Of a DNA stretch of 64,000 bases, positions 53,110 to 60,654 are shown piece after piece (within the stretch, counting starts at the first letter, position 1; each line of letters starts with the position of its first letter). The notes under the pieces are model-generated. The model had not been told where the DNA came from. It saw only the letters and a list, made by a program, of their open reading frames with translations, and made no database searches. Origin of the DNA: Phenylobacterium sp. J426 (GTDB taxonomy: Bacteria > Pseudomonadota > Alphaproteobacteria > Caulobacterales > Caulobacteraceae). Made by a program: the position numbers and the translations under genes. The stretch covers positions 2,604,001-2,668,000 of the forward strand of contig NZ_JAJOMY010000001.1 of the NCBI RefSeq assembly GCF_024699945.1, read 5' to 3'.

Positions 53110-53430
53110 CTAGACGTCGCCCAGGAGCCCGCCCGGTCCAGCCGTGGCGGGCTCCTTCTTTTCCGCCTCAAGCATCGCCCGATAGCCTGCGTGCCGGGCG
53201 GACCTGTCGTCCAGGCCGTCGACGATGCCCTCTGAGCCGCCGCACTCGCTGCACTTCAGGCGCTCAGCGAAGGCGCCCACCGTGGCCGTCTGCGGCAGCT
53301 TCGGCAGCTCACCAGACGCCCACTCTGCGACGTGTCCGCAGGCGCACCTGGCGCGCAGTTTCCAGCCCCGTTCGGCCATGTAGCCGATGGTTCTATCGCG
53401 AAGGTGCATTCCGGGGATAGCGAAGGGCAT
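53110..53430 (-). CDS. Zinc-ribbon-like hypothetical protein near the prophage end
   Basis: A 106-residue protein with two CxxC-type pairs: RARCACGHVAEWASG and RLKCSECGGSEG. It lies between the spanin genes and the radC junction and points leftward. It looks phage-borne. Function unknown. Confidence 0.55.
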   Translation of the reverse strand: MPFAIPGMHLRDRTIGYMAERGWKLRARCACGHVAEWASGELPKLPQTATVGAFAERLKCSECGGSEGIVDGLDDRSARHAGYRAMLEAEKKEPATAGPGGLLGDV

Positions 53431-53512
53431 GGCGGCCGTCAGACTCGGATGATCGCCCTAGGAGGCGACGGGTTGGCACAGATGGAGAACAGTTGGGCGG
53501 CCGCTAGTGTTT

Positions 53513-53545
53513 TCAACGGCATAGCATCACCTCGTCGGCGATGAG
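53513..53545. other. Inferred prophage attachment region (right end)
   Basis: RadC homology stops at about 53524 and phage-type sequence begins. The identical core should recur at the other prophage end, which is outside the window, so the exact core cannot be defined here. The 82 bp between 53431 and 53512 hold no gene. Confidence 0.5.
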
Positions 53546-54007
53546 CTGGTTCTTCTTGTCGAGGAAAAGCACCCGGAACTGTTCGCGGCTCTCGTGGGCG
53601 AGCGCAGCCTTCACATAGGCAAGCAAGGCGTTCCACGAGGAGATCACCGGACGCCGGGCGACCTGCTCCTTGGCGGTGCGCAGGGTCGCCTCGTGCAACA
53701 GCTTGAGATCGAGCGCCAGCGTCTCCCCGACGCCTTTGACGGTGCGCAGTTCCTCGGGCGTCGCGCCCAGGACGGCGCCCAGCGAGCCGAAGCGGGCGAG
53801 CAGCTGCTTCGCCAGCGGCTTGACGTCCTTCTTCGGGATCGAGCGGAAGATGAACAGCTCGAGCAGTTCGTAGTCGGGCAGGGCGGCGAGGCCGCCGGCG
53901 AGGGCCCGCTGGCGCAGACGGTCGCGATGCCCGAGCACGTGTAGCGGCGGCCCCGCCCACAGATCAGGCGAGCCGAAGGCGTCCTCTGTCCCGGGCGCGT
54001 CGCGCAT
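53513..54007 (-). CDS. radC: RadC family protein, 3' end replaced by prophage DNA
   Basis: A 164-residue fragment. The N-terminal helix-hairpin-helix part (LPDYELLELFIFRSIPKKDV, then TVKGVGETLALDLKLLHEAT) and the start of the MPN domain (FRVLFLDKKNQLIADEV) are typical. The protein then ends MLCR, where family members continue to the HxH metal site for about 60 more residues. The break, at about 53524, coincides with the last phage gene, so integration within radC is inferred; the remaining 3' part should lie beyond the left prophage end. Confidence 0.85.
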   Translation of the reverse strand: MRDAPGTEDAFGSPDLWAGPPLHVLGHRDRLRQRALAGGLAALPDYELLELFIFRSIPKKDVKPLAKQLLARFGSLGAVLGATPEELRTVKGVGETLALDLKLLHEATLRTAKEQVARRPVISSWNALLAYVKAALAHESREQFRVLFLDKKNQLIADEVMLCR

Positions 54008-54045
54008 GAGGACGAATGTTCCTCATGTGTTCCAGATTGGCAAGC

Positions 54046-54582
54046 CTAGTTGTAGGCGACGGTGACGTTGAAGGTGCCGCTGTAGGCGCCGGTGGGCGTG
54101 CTGCTGCTGAGGCTGAGCTGGCCGCCCACGCCGAACGAGGCGGTCCCGGTGGAGCCGGACGGCCCGCTGAGCTGGCCGCCGCCCATGGTGGAGTTCAGGC
54201 TGACGGTGATCGGGTCCAGGCCGCCGCGCGTCATCGTCATCGAGCCGGGTACGGTGACGGTGATGTTCATGTTGCCCTCGCCGGTGACGGTGAAGGCTGC
54301 GCGGGTGGGCGTGGCGTTCGCACCACCGGTCACGCCCGTGGCGTTGCCCGTGACGGTGCGGACCCCGGTGGTGGCGTCGATGATGACGTTCCCAGAGCCG
54401 GAGGAGGGACGCATGATGGTGCCGAACGTCAGGTCGGTCGTCTTCGACAGCTGCAGCGGCTGGGTGACGTTCATCGTCCCGGTCACCGAGGTGCTGCTGC
54501 TGGTCTGCGCGAGCGCCGGCGCGGCCGCGAGCGAGAGCGCGACCGCGGCGGTGAACGGAACCAGGCGGACGAATTTCGACAT
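54046..54582 (-). CDS. Secreted DUF4402 protein
   Basis: About 178 residues from ATG 54582 (GGGAG upstream). Signal peptide MSKFVRLVPFTAAVALSLAA with a cleavage site near APALAQ. The mature part has LQLSKTTDLTFGTIMRPSSG and GAYSGTFNVTVAYN, typical of DUF4402, a beta-sandwich related to spore-coat U / pilin-like proteins. It is probably surface-associated. A palindrome lies about 57 bp upstream. Confidence 0.82.
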   Translation of the reverse strand: MSKFVRLVPFTAAVALSLAAAPALAQTSSSTSVTGTMNVTQPLQLSKTTDLTFGTIMRPSSGSGNVIIDATTGVRTVTGNATGVTGGANATPTRAAFTVTGEGNMNITVTVPGSMTMTRGGLDPITVSLNSTMGGGQLSGPSGSTGTASFGVGGQLSLSSSTPTGAYSGTFNVTVAYN

Positions 54583-54638
54583 CGGCATCAACTCCCGGGC
54601 GTCCCGGAATGAACCGGTCCGCAGCGTGGCCATACTTA

Positions 54639-54654
54639 CCCGTAGAATTACGGG
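54639..54654. promoter_or_regulatory. Palindromic site upstream of the DUF4402 gene
   Basis: CCCGTA-GAAT-TACGGG is a perfect dyad, extended outward by CTT/AAG with one mismatch. It lies in the promoter region of the leftward DUF4402 gene, so it is probably an operator. The binding protein is unknown. Confidence 0.5.
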
Positions 54655-54797
54655 CAAGTTCCGGGCCAAGGAAACTCCGGGAAAACCCCAGTTTGGGTAC
54701 GAAATGGAGCCTTCGCGGGGTCTCTAAGGTAGAGCTGTGGCGCTAGCAGCAACTTTCGGTAGGGAAAGGTTGGCACAGATCTTCCGCGCGACTCTTC

Positions 54798-57700
54798 CTA
54801 GCCGCCCGTCACGCGGATCGCGTTGTCGTCCGAGTTGCGATCGATCTGCTTGTTGTATGGATCGATGCCCGCGAACACTGGCTTGCGGTCGACGATGACG
54901 CGGACGGTCTGGACGCCGTCCTGCAGGGGCGTCAGCCGGAAGTAGGCCACGTCCCTGGACGAGAAGCCTGCCTTGCCCGGCTCGGCGGTGAAGACGCCCA
55001 CGTCGAACAACTGGCCCGAAAGTGAGGCCGGCGTCTCCTTGCCCTGGCCGTCGGCGTACATCTTGCGGGCCTCGAGCGTCAGCGTGACGTCCCAGCGGCC
55101 GTCGGGGCGCTGGGCCGCCTCGGCCGTCTTGGTCTTGAGGTCGTAGACGGTGATCTTCTCGAAGAGGTCGGTGATCAGCTGCTGGGCGACGGGATCGCTT
55201 CCGGCCTGGCTGCGGAGGGCGTCGACCAGGTCCTGCGATCGCGGATAGGGCGCGCCCTTGAAGGCGTACTGCTGCAGGATCTGGCGCAAGGCGGCGTTGA
55301 CCTTGGCCTCCCCGATGCGGTCGGCCAGGAGGTACATGACGATGCCGCCCTTCTGGTAGTGGATGTAGCCCTGGTCCTCGACGCGGATCAGCGGCAGTTC
55401 CTCGACCACCTCGCCGCCGCGGCTGCGAAGATAGGTGTCCAGTTCGCGCTTCAGGAAGCGCCGGATGCCGTCCGGGCCGTGGATCTTCTCCATCACCTTC
55501 AGCGCCGAGTAGGAGGCCAGGGTCTCGGAGAGCACGGTCGCGCCCTGCATGTCGGCGCCGATCACCTGGTGGGCCCACCATTGGTGGCCCAGTTCGTGAG
55601 CGGTGACGTAGGTGACGTAGTCGATCTTCTCCTTGTCGCGGTTGTCGGCGATGAACCCGATCGCTTCGGAGTAGGGCATGGTGTTGGCGAAGGCCTGGGC
55701 GAAGGTCGCGTAGCCCGGGAACTCGAGAATCCGCGCCTGGCGGAACTGGTAGGGACTGAACTCGGCCTGGAAGTAGTCGAGGCCGACTTCGAGGGCCTTC
55801 AGCATCCGGTCCACGTTATAGGGGTGCTGGGCGTCATAGTAGATCGCCAGCTCGACGCCCTTGTGGTCGACCTTCCGGATGGCGTAGCGCGCCGACTGCA
55901 CCGAGAAGAAGTTCAGCACCGGCGCGTCGGTGCGATAGCGAACCGTGCGGCGATCGCCGGTCGTGACGTCGGAGACCTTGTAGCCAGGGGCGACCGGGGT
56001 CTGGTCGGCGACCGTGGTGACGGTGATGTCGGCGTTCACCCAATCGGCGTTGGCCAGGTAGTTGCGGGCCTGGGCCGAACGGTCCTCCAGCCTGGCGGGG
56101 CGCAGTTCGGGCGGCAGACCGTACTTCCGGCGCTTGGCCCGGTCGCGAAGCGTCTGCTGGCGGTCCATGCCGACGATGGGCGCGAACTCGAAGTTGTTCA
56201 CGAAGGTCCCGTTGTCGACGAGCCGGGTCGTGTTCCCCCGGTTCTTGAAGCCCCTCTGCTGCATCACCGTGGTGAATTCGAGCGTGGCGGTCTGACCCGG
56301 CTGCAGCGGCTGGTCGAGGGTGAAGATCCGGTAGTTGAAGCGATCGAAAGCCTGCATCTTCGCCGGCGCCGAGAGCGTGAGCTGCTCGGCCCGCGTGTCG
56401 CGGTCGAGGCGGATGTGGATGTCGCGGATCGGGCCTCCGCTGTCGTTGACCAACGCATAGCGCCCCTTCGTCACCAGCCGCGGCGCGCCAGGATCCAGGT
56501 CGAGGTTCAGGACGACGTCCGTCAGGGACGGCTGCGGCAGGGTCTCGTACTTGAGGAAGGCCTTCTCGTAGTCGGCCTGCCATTTCTCCTGCTCGAGGGC
56601 GGTGCGATACTCGTTCCAGACGTTGGTGTTGAGGAAGATCCAGCCGCCGAGCCCGGCGAAGGCCGCGATGGCCACCGCCCCGACGACGCCGGCGGGGCCG
56701 GCGAGCCGGCGTGGCAGACGCTTCAACCGCGGCAGCAGCCGGGTCTCGGTCCCGCGCCGCCAGAGGCCGTAGGAGAGCACCAGGAGCACGATGGCGAAGG
56801 CGCTCCAGTAGGCGCGGAACCACGCGGCCGCCTTCCAGTAGTCGCCCTGGCCGTTCATGTCGGAAAGCGGCACCGCGGGCGAGCCGCCGTAGTTGTAGAG
56901 GTTGTGCTCGAGCCCGATGTTGCCGAACGTGATCGAGGCGATCAGGTAGAGCAGCATCAGTCCCCAGCCGATGAACTTGTGGGGCGTGACGGCCTGGAAG
57001 AAGATCGCCAGCACCGCCAGCAGGGTCCAGTCAACGGCGTTCGGCACGATGTACCAGGCCAGGTACTGCCAGAGTCCGATGTCGGTGTAGCCCTTGGAGA
57101 GCTGCACGATGACGCCGGCGACGGCGCTGACCGCCAGGGTGGCGAACAGGACCAGCGCCAGGGCCAGCGTCTTGGGGACGAGGAAGGCCCAGTCGGGCAC
57201 GGCGGTGGCGTCGACGATCTCGTTGGTTCTGCGGTCGCGTTCGCGCCAGACCAGCTCGCCGGCGTAGTAGATGGCGATGATGATGATCACGAGGGTGAAG
57301 GCGCCGTTCAGCGTCTGGATCACCCAACTGGTCACCGGGAAGATGTCGGTCCCGCCGCGCTCGGCCCCGAGGAACAGGCTGCCCGCCGAGTTGAACAGGC
57401 CGAGCAGCAGCAGGACGACGAAGGCCGGGCTCTTGAACACCTGGCCCATTTCGAAGCGCGTCCGCTTTCGCAGCTGGGCCCAGGCCGAGGCGGCGCCGTA
57501 GGTCGGCGCGGGCAGCGGGCCCGCCGGCGCGGCGGGCGCCTCCGCCTCGGCGGCTGCGCGCAGCTTTTCCATCCGCCGCGCCTTCCGGCCCTTGGTCTCG
57601 AAGCGGAAGACGGCGTAGGCGACGACCAGGAAGACGACGGCCACGCCCAGCCAGATCAGGCGGTTGTAGAGCAGCGGGCCTTCGAAGGCGGGCAGGGTCG

Positions 57701-58385
57701 TGTTGGACTCCGCGGCCGTGAAGTAGCGGGTCGCAAGCTCGAAGGCGGCGAAGCCGAACGGCTCGACCAGGGCGGCGATCTGGCGGCGCTCGGGATCGCG
57801 CAGCGCCGCGTTCATCACGATGTACAGCACCAGGAACGCGGCGACGCCCACGTAGGTGGCCATCATCGAGCGCGTCGCCGTGGCGAGCGCGAAGAAGATC
57901 GCCGAGACCAGCAGCAGGCTGGGCAGACCGATCAGGAAGTAGGCGTAGGCGTAATAGGCCGGATTGTTCGGCCCGAGAGTCTCCGGGTCGACCCACGGCA
58001 TTACCGAGCCCACCAGGATGCCCAGCGGCACGAAAAGGAAGCTCAGCGCGGTGGCCAGATAGGCGCCGGCGAAGCGGCCGAACAGGTAGTCGAACTTGCG
58101 GATCGGCGTGGACCGGATGATCGGCCCGTAACCGGTCTCGTCATCGCGCACGACGATGTTGGCCACGAAGGCGGTGGCCACGAACATGAAGAAGACCGAC
58201 ATGACGAAGACGGTCTCAGCGATGGCCTGAGGCGAGTTCTTGTGGACGTTGCCGCCGGAGCCGATCTGGATCTGGTCGATCGTCACCGACGCAAAGACCA
58301 GCAGGAAGAAGATCAGGCCGGCGATCCAGAAGATCGGCTGGCGGATCTGGTAGCGCAGCTCGAAGGCCGCGATCTTGCCGAACAT
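54798..58385 (-). CDS. ABC permease fused to an M1-family aminopeptidase
   Basis: A 1195-residue protein. The N-terminal 560 residues hold about twelve membrane helices in two ABC-2-type sets (FELRYQIRQPIFWIAGLIFF; SAWAQLRKRTRFEMGQVFKS). The periplasmic C-terminal part is an M1 peptidase with TAHELGHQWWAHQ (zinc HExxH near 930) and a downstream Glu in SETLASYSALKVMEK. The fusion is known in alphaproteobacteria. It pairs with the ATPase gene just upstream; substrate unknown. Confidence 0.9.
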   Translation of the reverse strand: MFGKIAAFELRYQIRQPIFWIAGLIFFLLVFASVTIDQIQIGSGGNVHKNSPQAIAETVFVMSVFFMFVATAFVANIVVRDDETGYGPIIRSTPIRKFDYLFGRFAGAYLATALSFLFVPLGILVGSVMPWVDPETLGPNNPAYYAYAYFLIGLPSLLLVSAIFFALATATRSMMATYVGVAAFLVLYIVMNAALRDPERRQIAALVEPFGFAAFELATRYFTAAESNTTLPAFEGPLLYNRLIWLGVAVVFLVVAYAVFRFETKGRKARRMEKLRAAAEAEAPAAPAGPLPAPTYGAASAWAQLRKRTRFEMGQVFKSPAFVVLLLLGLFNSAGSLFLGAERGGTDIFPVTSWVIQTLNGAFTLVIIIIAIYYAGELVWRERDRRTNEIVDATAVPDWAFLVPKTLALALVLFATLAVSAVAGVIVQLSKGYTDIGLWQYLAWYIVPNAVDWTLLAVLAIFFQAVTPHKFIGWGLMLLYLIASITFGNIGLEHNLYNYGGSPAVPLSDMNGQGDYWKAAAWFRAYWSAFAIVLLVLSYGLWRRGTETRLLPRLKRLPRRLAGPAGVVGAVAIAAFAGLGGWIFLNTNVWNEYRTALEQEKWQADYEKAFLKYETLPQPSLTDVVLNLDLDPGAPRLVTKGRYALVNDSGGPIRDIHIRLDRDTRAEQLTLSAPAKMQAFDRFNYRIFTLDQPLQPGQTATLEFTTVMQQRGFKNRGNTTRLVDNGTFVNNFEFAPIVGMDRQQTLRDRAKRRKYGLPPELRPARLEDRSAQARNYLANADWVNADITVTTVADQTPVAPGYKVSDVTTGDRRTVRYRTDAPVLNFFSVQSARYAIRKVDHKGVELAIYYDAQHPYNVDRMLKALEVGLDYFQAEFSPYQFRQARILEFPGYATFAQAFANTMPYSEAIGFIADNRDKEKIDYVTYVTAHELGHQWWAHQVIGADMQGATVLSETLASYSALKVMEKIHGPDGIRRFLKRELDTYLRSRGGEVVEELPLIRVEDQGYIHYQKGGIVMYLLADRIGEAKVNAALRQILQQYAFKGAPYPRSQDLVDALRSQAGSDPVAQQLITDLFEKITVYDLKTKTAEAAQRPDGRWDVTLTLEARKMYADGQGKETPASLSGQLFDVGVFTAEPGKAGFSSRDVAYFRLTPLQDGVQTVRVIVDRKPVFAGIDPYNKQIDRNSDDNAIRVTGG

Positions 58386-58404
58386 GGCGCGGGTGTCCTT
58401 CGGA

Positions 58405-59284
58405 TCAGGCCGCGCGCCGCGAGGCGGTCAGCGTCGAGAAATAGACGTCCTCCAGCCCGCCTTCGACGGGCGTGAAGCCGGGGCCGGGCGCGCTCTCGGA
58501 AAGCACGTGGACCACGGTGCGGCCGCCCGACAGCCGGGTGGAGATCACCTCGTGGCTCTGGCGCAGGGCGTCGAGGTCGTGGCGGTCGATGGTCCTGGTC
58601 CAGATGCGTCCCTTGAGGTCGGCCATAAGCTGGCTGGGCGCGCCTTCCTTGAGGATCCGGCCGCCGGCGAGGATGGCCATGCGGGGGGCAGAGGTCGGCC
58701 ACGTCCTCGACGATGTGCGTGGACAGGATGACGACGACGTTTTCGCCGATCTCGGCCAGAAGGTTCAGGAAGCGGTTGCGCTCCTCGGGGTCGAGGCCGG
58801 CGGTGGGCTCATCGACGATGATCAGCTGGGGCCGGCCGATCAGCGCCTGGGCGATGCCGAAGCGCTGGCGCATGCCGCCGGAGTAACCGGCCACCGCCTT
58901 CTTGCGGACGTCCCAGAGGTTCACCTGATGCAGCAGGGCCTCGACGGTCTGCCTGCGCTCGGCCTTGCCGGAGACGCCCTTCAGCACCACCATGTGGTCG
59001 AGCATGTCGTAGGCGTTCACGCGCGGATAGACGCCGAAGTCCTGCGGCAGGTAGCCGAGGGTGCGGCGGAGCTTCTCGGGCTCCTGGATGACGTCGATGT
59101 CGCCGAAGCGGATTTCGCCGGAGGTCGGCGTCTGCAGGGTGGCGATGGAGCACATCAGCGTCGACTTGCCGGCGCCGTTCGGACCGAGCAGGCCGAACAT
59201 CCCCTTGCCGATCTCCAGATCGACGCCGTCCAGCGCCCGCGTGCCGTTGCCGTAGACGTGCGTCAGGTTCTTGATCGTCAGCAT
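58405..59284 (-). CDS. ABC transporter ATPase, one extra base
   Basis: From ATG 59284 (MLTIKNLTHVYGNGTRALDG). Walker A LLGPNGAGKSTLM, signature YSGGMRQRFGIAQALIG, Walker B LIIVDEPTAGLDP and switch His STHIVEDVADL are intact. The frame is then lost. Removing one base from the six-G run at 58683-58688 continues MAILAGGRILKEGAPSQLM to 58405, 292 residues. It is chromosomal, so the same error type occurs outside the prophage. It powers the adjacent permease-peptidase. Confidence 0.85.
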
Positions 59285-59367
59285 GATTGCCACCCCTCGT
59301 TGCAAGCGAGGCTGCAACGGCGCTGTTACGGCGGCAAGTGAGGAGGTTGTAACCTTTGGTCGCTGTG

Positions 59368-59691
59368 TCAGCCGGCGGGCGGCGGGTCGCCCGCCACGAC
59401 GCGGCGGTGTTCCACGTGGCGAGGCCGGTCGAGCAGGAAGCGGTCGTCCTCGGGATAGTAGACGGCGATCTCGGGGGTCGGGCCGGCGAAGCCGTGGATC
59501 GCGTCCATGTCCGTCCACCAGGAGAGGGTGGCGACCTCGCTGACGCCGTCGCCGAGGTCGCGGAAGACCATCTGCCAGCCGAGGTTGCCGGGCGTGGCGC
59601 GGTAGGCGGCGCCGCCTGTGGTCGCGATGTAGGCGGCGTACTCCGCCTCGTCGGCCGTACGGATGCGGCCGGTCCACATCCTGAGGATCAT
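59368..59691 (-). CDS. Antibiotic-biosynthesis-monooxygenase-like protein
   Basis: A 107-residue protein: MILRMWTGRIRTADEAEYAA, then GWQMVFRDLGDGVSEVATLS and WWTDMDAIHGFAG. The pattern is a dimeric alpha-beta barrel (ABM fold). Enzyme activity cannot be deduced. It starts only four bases before the end of map and probably shares its transcript. Confidence 0.7.
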   Translation of the reverse strand: MILRMWTGRIRTADEAEYAAYIATTGGAAYRATPGNLGWQMVFRDLGDGVSEVATLSWWTDMDAIHGFAGPTPEIAVYYPEDDRFLLDRPRHVEHRRVVAGDPPPAG

Positions 59692-59695
59692 CGGG

Positions 59696-60517
59696 CTAGG
59701 CGGCGCCCTGGATCGGCGGCTTGAAGAGGCCGGCGGGCGAGGCGGTGAAGATCTCGTAGCCGTCCTCGGTGACGCCCACCGAGTGCTCGCACTGGGCGGA
59801 CAGCGACTTGTCGCGGGTGACGGCGGTCCAGCCGTCGGAGAGCAGCTTCACCGGGTGCTTGCCCAGGTTCACCATCGGCTCGATCGTGAAGAACATGCCG
59901 GCCTTCAGCACCGCGCCCGCGCCGGGCTGGCCGAAGTGCAGGATGTTGGGCGCATCGTGGAACACGCGGCCCAGGCCGTGGCCGCAGAAGTCGCGGACGA
60001 CCGAGCAGCGCATGCTTTCGACATAGGCCTGGATGGCGTGGCCGATATCGCCGGTGGTGGCGCCCGGCTTCACGACCGCCAGCCCACGCTCGAGGGCCTC
60101 GTAGGTGACGTCCACCAGGCGCCGCGCGCGTGGGGCTACGTCGCCGACGCCGTACATGCGCGACGTGTCGCCGTGCCAGCCGTCGACGATGACGGTGACG
60201 TCGATATTGGCGATGTCGCCTTCGCGCAGCACCCGCTCGCCCGGGATGCCGTGGCAGACGATGTGGTTGGGGCTGATGCAGGTGGTCTTGGTGTAGCCGC
60301 GGTAGCCGAGACAGGCCGGAATGGCCCCATGATCCAGGATGAACTCGCGCGCCAGATCGTCGAGCGTTTCAGTCAGCACGCCGGGGACGACGTGCGGCGT
60401 GAGCATGTCGAGGCATTCGGCGGCCAGGCGGCCGGCGCGGCGCATGCCTTCGAAGTCTTCGGCCTTGTGAAGCTTGATCTGGCCGGTGCGGTGCTCGGCG
60501 TCGAGGGTGTCGGTCAT
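59696..60517 (-). CDS. map: Methionine aminopeptidase, type I
   Basis: A 273-residue protein that removes the first Met from new proteins. Metal ligands are visible: NIDVTVIVDGWHGDTSRMYG (two Asp), CGHGLGRVFHD (His), FFTIEPMVNLG (Glu) and SAQCEHSVGVTEDGYEIFT (last Glu). Length is typical. The neighbourhood radC-map-sfsA recurs in alphaproteobacteria. Confidence 0.95.
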   Translation of the reverse strand: MTDTLDAEHRTGQIKLHKAEDFEGMRRAGRLAAECLDMLTPHVVPGVLTETLDDLAREFILDHGAIPACLGYRGYTKTTCISPNHIVCHGIPGERVLREGDIANIDVTVIVDGWHGDTSRMYGVGDVAPRARRLVDVTYEALERGLAVVKPGATTGDIGHAIQAYVESMRCSVVRDFCGHGLGRVFHDAPNILHFGQPGAGAVLKAGMFFTIEPMVNLGKHPVKLLSDGWTAVTRDKSLSAQCEHSVGVTEDGYEIFTASPAGLFKPPIQGAA

Positions 60518-60654
60518 CGGATACTCAGGCTGGCGGTCGGGCCTATGTCGCTATCCTAGCACGGAAGTTCAACCATTCCCGATCCCGGCGGCGGCTTGCG
60601 AAACGGCGCCGCCTCGTGCCAGCGTCCGCGCCAGCTCGAGTTGGGGACTATCTG

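Noticed and set aside
55359..58475. A 1038-codon plus-strand frame
   Set aside because: It is a shadow of the permease-M1 peptidase gene on the other strand, whose motifs and membrane helices are clear.
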